From contig JANSYI010000002.1 in the NCBI GenBank assembly GCA_024742475.1, positions 62,001 to 126,000 of the forward strand: DNA of 64,000 nt, in the 5' to 3' direction. Of this stretch, positions 44,538 through 52,505 are shown piece by piece (positions within the stretch are counted from its first letter, which is position 1; each line of letters opens with the position of its first letter). Under the pieces are notes generated by a model. It worked only from the letters and a program-made list of their open reading frames with translations, made no database searches and had not been told where the DNA came from. The position numbers were made by a program, and so were the translations under genes. The DNA is from a bacterium (lineage in GTDB: Bacteria; Myxococcota_A; Polyangia; Nannocystales; Nannocystaceae).

Positions 44538-46535
44538 TCAGGCGGCGAGGTACTCGGTCGGGGATGGCGCCATCTCGGACGCCGGGAAGCGGAACTCGAA
44601 GGCTGTGCCCTCGCCGAGGCGGCTCGCGACGCGAACCTCCCCGCCACGCTCTTCGCAGGCGGCACGGATGGCCGAGAGGCCGACCCCGCGACCCGAGTAG
44701 AGGGTCGCCTCGGAGCGGGTCGTCAGGCCGTCGTGGAAGAGGGCAGCCTCGAGATCGGCGCTCGTCTCGTGGGGAAGGCCGGCAGCGGCGGCTTTGGTCC
44801 GGACGCGGTCCCAGTCTATGCCGCGCCCGTCGTCGTGGATTCGAATGCTGAAGACGCCGGCTTCGGTCGAGGTGGACAGGGTGAGCGTCCCGCCTCCGGC
44901 CTTGCCCCGGGCGCCGCGCTCCTCCTCGAGCTCGAGGCCGTGGTCGATGGCGTTGCGGACCACGTGCACGAATGCCTGCCAGAACGTTGCCCAGCGGGCG
45001 GGCTCGAGGCGCAGGCCCCCGTCTTGGATCTCGACGCGAATGTCGCGTTTGCCCAGGCGGTTGCCGATGCGCTGCGCCTGCTCACCGACTCGCTCCAGAC
45101 GTTCCCGCGTGCCCTCCAGCCGCAGCGACATGAGCATATTCGCCAGCTCGCGATGGGTCGGCGTCGCGAGTGCTTTCTCGATGAGCTCGCGGTACTGCTC
45201 GGGGCGGATCTGCACGGCGTCGCGCTCCTCGGCATCGAGGACCACACGCAGGCTCTGCTTGAGTCGGTCCCACCGCCGAGCGAGTTCGTCCAGCAGGGTC
45301 GCGTCGGGGCGGCGCTGCGTCTCGGACATGGCGTCCTCCATGCGCTCACAGACCTTGGCGATCGAGTGCACCTCGTAGAGCATGCTGTTGCCCTTGAGGG
45401 TGTGGATGGTGCGCTTGAGCAGCGGGAGGTCCTCGCAGAGGTCTTCGCTGATGGCTCCAACGAGTACCTTCGCCTCGTCGAAGAACTCGAGGAATCCGAC
45501 CTGGTCCTCACGCGAGCGCTCGATGAGCGACATGGTCTCGCGCTGTTCGGTCTCGAGCTGCTCCTGACGCACGATGGCGGTGCGGTCGGTGAGGACCACG
45601 AGCAGCTGAACGAGTTCCTCACCCCGAAGGATGGGCTTGTACTCGAGACCGAAGTGGCGATCATCGAACGCCATCTCGCTGGGGAACTGGTCGATGGAGC
45701 ACTCGACGGGCAGGATCCCCATGCCGAGCTGGTCGAAGGCGGCCTCGAAGGCGTCGGCCGTGCGCTCGTCCACCCTCGCCAGAGAGTCGACGAACGTCTC
45801 TCCGCTGCGACACTCGCCCAGCCAGCGGTCGACGACGGCGGAGCGCTCTTGTGCGACCACGCCATCACTGCCGACGGTGAGCAGGCCCTGCTCGACGTTG
45901 TCCATCACCAAGCGCATCTGCTTGTTCTTTTCGTCGACTTCCTTCGTCCTGGCCTGAACGATGCGCTCGAGGCCAATCACGTTGTCGAAGAAGCTGCGCG
46001 CGATGTAGCAGGTCGCTACCGACTCGAGGACGACGAACGCGGCGTGCACGAGCACCACCCACAGCGGAGCGTCGTAGTTGAACACCGACTCGGGCAAAAA
46101 GTACCAAAGCGCCAGGTGGTGAACCGCCACCGTGCCCGCGGCCAACAAGATGACCATGGGGTTGGCGAAGATCGCCAACATCGCGAGCAAGGCGAAGAAG
46201 TAGAAGTGCATCTCGATCTGCACGGGGCCCTGCCCAAAGTGCACGAGAAGCCCGCCCATGAGCATGCTCGTGAAGCCGTGCATCAAGGAGACGTTGCGTG
46301 GATTCTCGAAGGTCTTGAGCGCAACCACCGGGCCAATGAGGGCCGCTGCCGTCAAGAGCACCGCCATCCCGGGACCGGTGTCGTTGAGGTACGCGACCAG
46401 GACGAACACGGGAAGGTGGAGCACGAAGAACCACGTCGCGATCTTGTTGACGCGTGCGAGGTATCTATCCTCGAACTGTGTTAGCTCGGCGGGGAGCCGG
46501 ATGGTGTCGAGGATGGCTTTGAGGGTGTCTTTCAT
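44538..46535 (-). CDS. Membrane sensor kinase: His-rich TM sensor, PAS-like, Hpt, CheA-type ATPase
   Basis: The 665-residue protein has about six membrane segments at 30-185. They include VQIEMHFYFFALLAMLAI (His110) and AGTVAVHHLALWYFLP (His139, His140), a His-bearing membrane module that I recall from some chemoreceptors and diguanylate cyclases. A PAS-like stretch (about 205-320) and a helical linker follow. The Hpt domain has His378 in LLKRTIHTLKGNSMLYEV, and a CheA-like HATPase has HVVRNAIDHG, DDGRGI and SGRGVGLSAI. CheW/P5 and P2 domains are missing. Joining a membrane sensor directly to an Hpt and CheA-type ATPase removes the need for a receptor array. AGGACAG precedes the ATG. It follows the thioredoxin-like gene by 10 nt. 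Confidence 0.87.
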   Translation of the reverse strand: MKDTLKAILDTIRLPAELTQFEDRYLARVNKIATWFFVLHLPVFVLVAYLNDTGPGMAVLLTAAALIGPVVALKTFENPRNVSLMHGFTSMLMGGLLVHFGQGPVQIEMHFYFFALLAMLAIFANPMVILLAAGTVAVHHLALWYFLPESVFNYDAPLWVVLVHAAFVVLESVATCYIARSFFDNVIGLERIVQARTKEVDEKNKQMRLVMDNVEQGLLTVGSDGVVAQERSAVVDRWLGECRSGETFVDSLARVDERTADAFEAAFDQLGMGILPVECSIDQFPSEMAFDDRHFGLEYKPILRGEELVQLLVVLTDRTAIVRQEQLETEQRETMSLIERSREDQVGFLEFFDEAKVLVGAISEDLCEDLPLLKRTIHTLKGNSMLYEVHSIAKVCERMEDAMSETQRRPDATLLDELARRWDRLKQSLRVVLDAEERDAVQIRPEQYRELIEKALATPTHRELANMLMSLRLEGTRERLERVGEQAQRIGNRLGKRDIRVEIQDGGLRLEPARWATFWQAFVHVVRNAIDHGLELEEERGARGKAGGGTLTLSTSTEAGVFSIRIHDDGRGIDWDRVRTKAAAAGLPHETSADLEAALFHDGLTTRSEATLYSGRGVGLSAIRAACEERGGEVRVASRLGEGTAFEFRFPASEMAPSPTEYLAA

Positions 46536-46545
46536 TGGTCTGTCC

Positions 46546-47148
46546 TCAGTCGTATTTCAGACCCATGGGGTCGAGAAGTTGCTGCAGCTCTTTGCTGACG
46601 CCGCACCCGTACAGAGGGAGTTCGGCAGGATCGTCGCCGGCTTGAAGTGTTTCGATGATCTGGACGTCCTGGACGTCGTAGCCCTGCTTGCGCTCGGTGT
46701 AGCCACCCGCGTAGCGGAGCTCGGCGCTCGGGCCGAGCACCAGAAGCAAGGGCGCCGAGACGATCCCGAACTCCGACTCGAGCGCCTCGGGGGTGAGCAC
46801 GCGGACGTCGAAGCCTGCGGCCGCGGCCCGGCGCTCGATCTCCTCGTCCGCGCCCACGAGTAGGACGGTTTCGTACACGCCGTCGGGCCGCGGCGACTCG
46901 AAGAGATGGTCGAAGACGCGCTGCGAGCAGCGGCATGCGGAATAGAGCACGTGCACGGCCGCCCAAGAGCCCTCGGCACGCGCGGGCACGAGTGCAGCGA
47001 GCGATTGCTGCAGCTCACCGTCGCCGGGGTCGGGCGAAGGCAGCGTGTACCAGTGGCCCGCCATCAACGTGGTCTGCGCCATGATGGAGAAGCCCGCCCA
47101 CAGAGCGACGCCGCCCACGAGGGCCCAACGCTGCAGAGCCGTGCTCAT
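46546..47148 (-). CDS. Membrane-anchored thioredoxin-fold protein with CxC motif
   Basis: The 200-residue protein starts MSTALQRWALVGGVALWAGF with one N-terminal membrane helix. The soluble part looks thioredoxin-like. After the strand SWAAVHVLYSACRCSQRVFD the Cys pair is C-R-C, not the usual CxxC. Then come strands VYETVLLVGAD, GFDVRVLTP and APLLLVLGPSAELRYAGGY. The pattern recalls redox proteins that face the periplasm. Its ATG overlaps the stop of the small upstream membrane protein by 4 nt, and the sensor kinase gene follows by 10 nt. That position suggests it supplies or modulates the kinase's input (inference). Confidence 0.75.
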   Translation of the reverse strand: MSTALQRWALVGGVALWAGFSIMAQTTLMAGHWYTLPSPDPGDGELQQSLAALVPARAEGSWAAVHVLYSACRCSQRVFDHLFESPRPDGVYETVLLVGADEEIERRAAAAGFDVRVLTPEALESEFGIVSAPLLLVLGPSAELRYAGGYTERKQGYDVQDVQIIETLQAGDDPAELPLYGCGVSKELQQLLDPMGLKYD

Positions 47149-47372
47149 TCGGACACCCGCAGCTGGTCGGTCATCGCCACGAGTCGCTCCGTGCCAAACC
47201 AGCCGAGCGCCGCAAGGCCGACGACCGCGGTGGTGATCGACAGAGCCGTCGGTAGGGTCGGGGCTGCAGAGGTGGTCCACACCATCAGTCCCCCTAATGC
47301 ACCGGTCAGCACGCCAAGGAGAGCACCAAATCGGGGCAGTTGTGTTGCTGAAGCGTCGGGAACGTGGGGCAT
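47145..47372 (-). CDS. Small two-helix membrane protein
   Basis: The 75-residue protein starts MPHVPDASATQLPRFGALLG. Two hydrophobic helices (FGALLGVLTGALGGLMVWTT and ALSITTAVVGLAALGWFGT) are joined by a short loop, and a charged tail (ERLVAMTDQLRVSE) follows. It overlaps the thioredoxin-like gene by 4 nt and is the first gene of the phosphorelay operon. The frame is open back to 47528 but the extra part is Arg-rich and looks non-coding. No family was recognised. Confidence 0.62.
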   Translation of the reverse strand: MPHVPDASATQLPRFGALLGVLTGALGGLMVWTTSAAPTLPTALSITTAVVGLAALGWFGTERLVAMTDQLRVSE

Positions 47373-48049
47373 CGTGGATCGCTGTCGCCAAAGGCTGCCC
47401 GTGGGACATCGACCTGCGCCGGCAACCCTTGACGCCCGCGTTGAACCACCGCGGTCCCGATCTGCACTCCCTCCCCCGGCGACAGGCCCCGCCCGGTCCT
47501 CGGGCGACGCTCTAGCGTCGGGCGCCACTTACTGACAACCACAGAGACCTACCTCCGCAACGTCGACGTACAACTCGACCTCGCCCGGATGATTAGGGGC
47601 GAAAAACGCGCGCCCCCAACGAGCCCTATCATCATCACTAAAATGGGCGCCATCCAGTGTCCATCATCACAAGCACGGCGATCCGGCGAGAGCCAGTGCC
47701 CATCGCCGAATCCCCCCAACTGCTCGCCGTTCCTCCGTTTTCTACCGATGCCGACGCACCCCCAAACCATCGGTCCCCTCCGGATACCGGGCCGGGATCC
47801 GCCCAAGGCCACCCGCAGCACGGAAAGAGCAAGCACCAACGCCCGCGGGTTGTGCGACCCTAGTAGACCCGTGGACGCCGGTTCCGATACCTGTTGCGAA
47901 GGAGCGCGTGCACCAGACCCGTTCACGACAGGAGAGAGCAAGTGCCTCCACCGCAAGTGGGCGCACCTTGTCACAGCGGAGCGCCATCCAAACGAGCAAA
48001 ACGCCCTGCCGGTCCGAGGCGGCAGAAGACCCACACGGTTGAGCAAACC
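47373..48049. other. 677-bp gap without a supported gene
   Basis: Open frames on both strands here (up to about 170 codons) give Pro/Arg/Ser-rich translations without domains or convincing starts. The right two-thirds is less GC-rich than the flanks. It contains the left copy of a direct repeat/palindrome at 47501-47520. TTGTCA at 47530-47535 (minus strand) could be a -35 element for the operon that starts at 47372, but this is weak. Confidence 0.6.
47501..47520. repeat. Left copy of 20/21-bp direct repeat, also a palindrome
   Basis: The sequence reads CGGGCGACGCTCTAGCGTCG. It matches 50861-50881 with one substitution and one inserted G. The inner CGACGCT-CT-AGCGTCG (47505-47520) is a perfect inverted repeat, so an operator for the divergent chemotaxis-like operon is an alternative reading. 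Confidence 0.5.
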
Positions 48050-48703
48050 ATGCACCATCTCAAGAATCCAGCAGCACCTCTAGCGCGCGCAACGCCTCCT
48101 CTGCTCCTGGCGTTGCTGCTTTTTTGTCAAAGCTGCGGCGAGAGCACAGATCCACTCGAAACAGACGTCGACGAAGACGCTATGCGCTCTGCAATATCCT
48201 ACGCCAGCATCGATATCGCGGGCTCCGACAGCGCCGCGAACAAAGCACTCGCACTATCAGTAAGCGCAGGAGGTGGATCCGCAGTCGTCCGCATCGACAG
48301 CGATGACGACTGGATCCTGGAGCATCGAGGCCAGATCCTCAACGGCGAGGTAGATCAGAACGCCCCGGGATAAACCTTCCAGCTCTCCACGCCCATTAAT
48401 TTTGGAGCAGCGAAGAACGGATACGCCCCGCCGACAAGACTTGAGTTCACCGCCACATGTACCACGTGCCTCGATTCCGTGGTCACGTCACAAACCTATG
48501 AGATCTGCGTCGACTTCTTTGAAGGCCTGCAGCTGTCGGAGGATGAATGTCTTGTGCAGACGGCGGCAAACGCCCCTCCAGTCGACATCGACCTAGCCTT
48601 CCTCCCGCACCCCACCGCGCTCCGCCTCACTCGTGTTGGCAAAGCGGTGGTCGTCGCAGAGGAAATCGAAATCGAGACTCCTGACACGGAAGCGGAACAA
48701 TGA
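48050..48703 (+). pseudogene. Lipoprotein gene interrupted by an in-frame TAA
   Basis: From the ATG at 48050 a lipoprotein starts (MHHLKNPAAPLARATPPLLL, then LLLFCQSC as lipobox) and runs 107 codons to a TAA at 48371-48373. The same frame continues without another stop to 48703, giving plausible protein (LSTPINFGAAKNGYAPPTRL, CVDFFEGLQLSEDECLV, DIDLAFLPHPTALRL). The end overlaps the next ATG by 4 nt as in an intact operon. The simplest reading is a 217-residue secreted protein broken by one nonsense change, or a sequencing error. A separate GTG start for the second half at 48479 is possible. Codon use is less GC-biased than in most neighbours. Confidence 0.65.
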
Positions 48704-49998
48704 TGCGCCTACTCATTGCTCTCTCAACTGTTCTCCTCGCGGCGATCGGAGCATGGCTCACGCCAAACCCCGCTCAGGCCAAGAAGATCTGCATGGAGTA
48801 CCCGATGTCAAGGTACAACGATGCATCACCTCGAGCCTTCACCGCAGAAAACAACTGCAACTCTGACGACGATTGTGACTCCGTGGCAGGAGCGGTATCC
48901 GCGACTTGCGAGCCGAACGCGTGCGTATACGACTTCGGGGAAGACCTCGGACGGTCGGATACGAACCGCAAAGCTCGCTATATCCTCGCGCAAGTCTATC
49001 GAGACAATGGGAACCTCGCATGGGTGGGCTATGCCACGAAAGACGGATGCACGGGAAACTTCTCCGGCGGCGGCGGCCCTTTCCGCCTCCGGACATACTC
49101 AGTGTACCAGAGTACGGTCACGGACACCCGTTTCTCGGTGAAGGAGTGTAGTGGATACACGCCCCTTACGTGCCAGACATCCGTCAGTGACCTAACCGAC
49201 ATCGACATGGTCGGCCTGTCGACAGTCACCGTCTTACTTGATCCTAGTGCAGCAATAGATGCATTCATTCCCATGTCGAATGCTCTCACTAGGCTCGCAG
49301 AGAACGTATTCGGAACCTGGGTCGACTTCGACGTCCAAGTCGGGAGGCGGGGGTGCAACGGATCAACACAAGAGTGTGGTGCGGCCACGGATTGGCCCTC
49401 CGGCACCCTGTTTCCCCGCATTACTCTTCCTCGAAACCAAGCGCGCGCAAAGTTCAACACGGTTCATGAGATGACGCATGCAATCGAGCTGGATCTTCTA
49501 GGAACGACATCAGGTGTGCTGGACTGCAGCAACGGATCATCAGACCACACCATGAGAAGCGTGGAGTACAACTCTTGTGCGAACACGGAAGGACTCGCGC
49601 ACTACGTAGCGGCAGCAGCGTGGAACAATCTCGGCAACAATGCCAACGGCCACTTCGTTTTCTTCGGAGATCTCAGCCCCGGCTCATTCAATGCTTGGGA
49701 CATCGAAAGTGGAACCGACGAGATCAGCGCGCAGTGCTCATCCTCTTGCTGCGGTCTCGGCACCGAATACGACTGGGCTAGGTTCTATTGGGATTTCAGA
49801 ACGAACTCGGGGGTAAAACCGTCAAACCTGGATCCGCTATTCATCACGGAGTCCGCGCACCCATATGCATGGGCGGGCTCTGATAACTGTTCACCAGGGC
49901 ACTACTCGGACATCGAGGCGGAGGCGCAATCGCAGCTATCCTCGTCTCTGTTCACTCGCTGGGTTTTGCTTGCAGCCGCCAACGGTGTCGATAACTGA
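48700..49998 (+). CDS. Secreted protein with HEMTH zinc-protease-like motif
   Basis: The 432-residue protein starts MMRLLIALSTVLLAAIGAWL and has a signal peptidase I site near PAQAKK. About twenty Cys residues are spread through the protein. A HExxH motif is present (NTVHEMTHAIELDLLG), and about 50 residues later comes ANTEGLAHYVAAAAW, where the Glu is placed like the third zinc ligand of gluzincins. The middle (LTRLAENVFGTWVDFDVQVG) is compatible with a metalloprotease upper lobe. I cannot name a family, so activity is inferred. The start overlaps the preceding broken gene by 4 nt. Codon use is clearly less GC-rich than the surrounding genome. Confidence 0.72.
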   Translation: MMRLLIALSTVLLAAIGAWLTPNPAQAKKICMEYPMSRYNDASPRAFTAENNCNSDDDCDSVAGAVSATCEPNACVYDFGEDLGRSDTNRKARYILAQVYRDNGNLAWVGYATKDGCTGNFSGGGGPFRLRTYSVYQSTVTDTRFSVKECSGYTPLTCQTSVSDLTDIDMVGLSTVTVLLDPSAAIDAFIPMSNALTRLAENVFGTWVDFDVQVGRRGCNGSTQECGAATDWPSGTLFPRITLPRNQARAKFNTVHEMTHAIELDLLGTTSGVLDCSNGSSDHTMRSVEYNSCANTEGLAHYVAAAAWNNLGNNANGHFVFFGDLSPGSFNAWDIESGTDEISAQCSSSCCGLGTEYDWARFYWDFRTNSGVKPSNLDPLFITESAHPYAWAGSDNCSPGHYSDIEAEAQSQLSSSLFTRWVLLAAANGVDN

Positions 49999-50005
49999 GG
50001 TAGCG

Positions 50006-50668
50006 ATGCAGGGCAGCAATCGATTGCGCTTCGGGTCGAAGTTCGCGATTCTCGCAGGCCGCATCTGGCTCGGATCTTGGACCCTGGTTGGATGCGGACC
50101 GGCGCTGGACGGCGCTCCTGAGACTACGGCAGGGTCAAGCACGGCGGGTCCATCTTCTGCTTCACAGGGGTCGGACACCAGCTCCGGCCCCGCCCCCTCC
50201 TCAAGTTCAACGTCCACATCAGGCGCTGACAGCTCGAGCTCTTCGGCGGGGACTTCCAGCACGAGCGGGCCAGGATTCACCACGGTCCTCGACGCCACTG
50301 GCCCGGTATTCTTCGCTTGCGTACCAACAGAAGCCAGCTGCAGCGAAGGCATATGTGCACCATGGGACGGACAAGGCGTAGGGCACTGGTCGGCGCTGGA
50401 TTGTTTCTTTGGGGAAATGCCGTCGGGTCGCGTGGCAGGAGATCCTTGCAACATGCCGGATGGCCCACTCGCCCCACAAGTCGACTGCGGTGAAGGCTTG
50501 GTCTGCTTGGGAGAAGAGCCCGACTCGACGACAGGGATCTGTGCGCGGCTTGAACCTACGGGAGAAATTTGCGAACACCTCTGTCCAGAAATCTCTCAGT
50601 TCCTCTGTCTAGCGGAGCTCGGGTGTCCAGACGCCGGTGCGTTCTGCGCTGCCCATGGGTGTGAGTAG
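50006..50668 (+). CDS. Cys-rich lipoprotein with Ser/Thr linker
   Basis: The 220-residue protein starts MQGSNRLRFGSKFAILAGRI and has Cys in LVGCGPAL as lipobox. A Ser/Thr/Gly linker (about 40-85) precedes a Cys-rich domain (FFACVPTEASCSEGICAPWD, CNMPDGPLAPQVDCGEGLVC, CEHLCPEISQFLCLAELGC). GAGGTAG lies just before the ATG. It is 7 nt downstream of the metalloprotease-like gene and shares its lower-GC codon use, so both belong to the same inserted or divergent block. Function unknown. Confidence 0.72.
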   Translation: MQGSNRLRFGSKFAILAGRIWLGSWTLVGCGPALDGAPETTAGSSTAGPSSASQGSDTSSGPAPSSSSTSTSGADSSSSSAGTSSTSGPGFTTVLDATGPVFFACVPTEASCSEGICAPWDGQGVGHWSALDCFFGEMPSGRVAGDPCNMPDGPLAPQVDCGEGLVCLGEEPDSTTGICARLEPTGEICEHLCPEISQFLCLAELGCPDAGAFCAAHGCE

Positions 50669-50860
50669 CGCGCAGCCTCACTCTTCGCCATCTGTCGCCG
50701 ATGCTGGGACCGCCAGCAACCCAGCAACTGAGTATGCTCGCGCAACCGCGCAACAGCTCCCGATGCCGCTCACGGCGGATATCGAGGGACGTCCGGTCTA
50801 CAGGCCTTGGCTGAACACATTTCCACGCCCCGATGGATCCCTCAGGCCGCGAAATCAAGC

Positions 50861-50881
50861 CGTGCGACGGCTCTAGCGTCG
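50861..50881. repeat. Right copy of 20/21-bp direct repeat
   Basis: CGTGCGACGGCTCTAGCGTCG matches 47501-47520. It covers the TAG stop codon and the last codon of the sigma-54 activator gene on the minus strand. Together the two copies bracket the AT-richer block at 47.5-50.9 kb. Confidence 0.5.
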
Positions 50882-52432
50882 AGCCTTCGAAGGCTCGATC
50901 CCGAGCTTCTTCAGCCGGCTCTGCAGCGTCGTCGGCTTCATCCCGACCAGCGCCGCCGCGCCACCCTCTCCGTAGATCTTGCCAGACGTCCGCTGCAGCG
51001 CCTCGACGAAGTAGGATCTCTGCATGTCGTCGAACGCGGGATAGTCCGGCCCCGCGCTCGGCATCGACGGCACCGAGGACGACCGCGGATCAGGGATGAG
51101 TACGACGTGGCGCGCCGCGATGCGCCCCGAGGGCTGGAGAATGACCGCCCGCTCGAGCACGTTGACGAGCTCGCGCACATTGCCGGGCCACGGATGCGCG
51201 ACGAGCAGCGCCAAGGCGTCCGGCTCGAGCGTCCACGGCCCCCGCCCCGTTCGACGTGCGAGTGAGTCGAGGACGCCCCCGGCAATGCCCGGCACATCGG
51301 CCGAGCGCGCGCGCAGAGGCGGGAGGTGGAGCGGAAACCCAGCGAGGCGGTAGTAGAGATCTTCCCGGAAGCGGCCCTCTCGCACCGCTTCACGCAGATC
51401 CACGTGGCTGGCGGCGACGACCCGCACGTCGACCCGAACCGAACGATCGCTCCCGACCGGCTCGAACGTACCGTCTTGAAGCACGCGCAGCAGCCTGGCC
51501 TGGGTCGGCAAGGACATGTCCCCGATCTCGTCGAGCAGGAGCGTGCCCCCGTTGGCGGTCAGGAAGCGGCCCCTTCGCTCTCCCGAGGCGCCGGAGAACG
51601 CCCCCTTGACGTGACCGAACAGCTCGGACTCGACGAGGCTCTCGGGCAACGCGGCGCAGTTGAGCTTCACGAACGGTCGATCCGCTCGTGTGCTCCACTC
51701 GTGCAGCGCCTGCGCCAGCACCTCCTTGCCCGTGCCCGTCTCCCCGGAGATCAGCACGGGAAGATCCGCCGCCGCGACCTGCTTCGCGGTGCGCACGACA
51801 TGCTGCATCGCCTCGGTAGCGTTCGCTTCGAGGGCTCGCGTGGCCCAGCCACCACCGCCGGTCTCCAGCTGCAGCAGGCGCTTCTCCTCGTTGAGCTGGC
51901 GTCCGAGCCGGGCCAGCAGCTGCGCCTGCTCGGCGAACACCATCGCAATCGAGACGATCTGCCCGTACACGCCCGCGAGCTGCACGACATCGGCGGAGTA
52001 GGTGGCGCACGTGGTGCGATCGAGCGTGATGATGCCGAGGTTTCGGTCCGACGCGAACAGCGGCACGACCATGCACGAGTGACCCGGAGGCAGGTCGAGG
52101 ATGCCATCGTACGGGTCGCCCTCCTCGCCCGCGTGTTGGGCTTCGGTCTGCGCGACGGGACGCCGACGCTCGATGGCGTCGGCGATGCTCGGGAACCGAT
52201 CGAGCCGGAGTCGATGCCCGGCGACACGCGCGTCCGCCAGCGGTCCCGACGCGATGCGCAGCCGCAGCTCGGCGTGGTCGAGCTCGTAGATGGCCGCCAA
52301 GTCGTAGGGCACGACGTCGCGCAGCGAAGAGAGGGCGCCGCGGAGCACGTCCGTCAGCGCCTGCGGCCGGCTCGCCATCTCCGCGAGTCGTCTCAAGTCG
52401 GCGACATGGTCGATCGGGTCGGCGACGCTCAT
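50873..52432 (-). CDS. Sigma-54-dependent transcriptional activator with GAF domain
   Basis: The 519-residue protein starts [24 protein letters not shown]-type sensor lies at about 25-170 ([20 protein letters not shown]). The AAA+ domain has Walker A GETGTGKE (230-237), the sigma-54 contact loop GAFSGA (277-282) in place of the common GAFTGA, Walker [11 protein letters not shown], and an R-finger region. A Fis-type helix-turn-helix ends the protein ([20 protein letters not shown]). There is no receiver domain, so control is by ligand or by the Ser/Thr kinase encoded 73 nt upstream; kinase-activator pairs of this kind are known in myxobacteria. The longer open frame upstream overlaps that kinase gene. 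Confidence 0.92.
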   Translation of the reverse strand: MSVADPIDHVADLRRLAEMASRPQALTDVLRGALSSLRDVVPYDLAAIYELDHAELRLRIASGPLADARVAGHRLRLDRFPSIADAIERRRPVAQTEAQHAGEEGDPYDGILDLPPGHSCMVVPLFASDRNLGIITLDRTTCATYSADVVQLAGVYGQIVSIAMVFAEQAQLLARLGRQLNEEKRLLQLETGGGGWATRALEANATEAMQHVVRTAKQVAAADLPVLISGETGTGKEVLAQALHEWSTRADRPFVKLNCAALPESLVESELFGHVKGAFSGASGERRGRFLTANGGTLLLDEIGDMSLPTQARLLRVLQDGTFEPVGSDRSVRVDVRVVAASHVDLREAVREGRFREDLYYRLAGFPLHLPPLRARSADVPGIAGGVLDSLARRTGRGPWTLEPDALALLVAHPWPGNVRELVNVLERAVILQPSGRIAARHVVLIPDPRSSSVPSMPSAGPDYPAFDDMQRSYFVEALQRTSGKIYGEGGAAALVGMKPTTLQSRLKKLGIEPSKARR

Positions 52433-52505
52433 CCGAACGACAGCCTGCCAGACACGCCGCCGATCGGTCGGCACCCCCCGGAGATCTGCCGTCTGGACGC
52501 GCGGA

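Noticed and set aside
47549..48083. Overlapping 169- and 164-codon frames on opposite strands
   Set aside because: Neither has a convincing start, domain or codon pattern; treated as intergenic.
48479..48703. Separate 74-codon gene from a GTG
   Set aside because: The same frame is open back to an in-frame TAA and continues an upstream lipoprotein, so one interrupted gene explains both parts better, although independence cannot be excluded.
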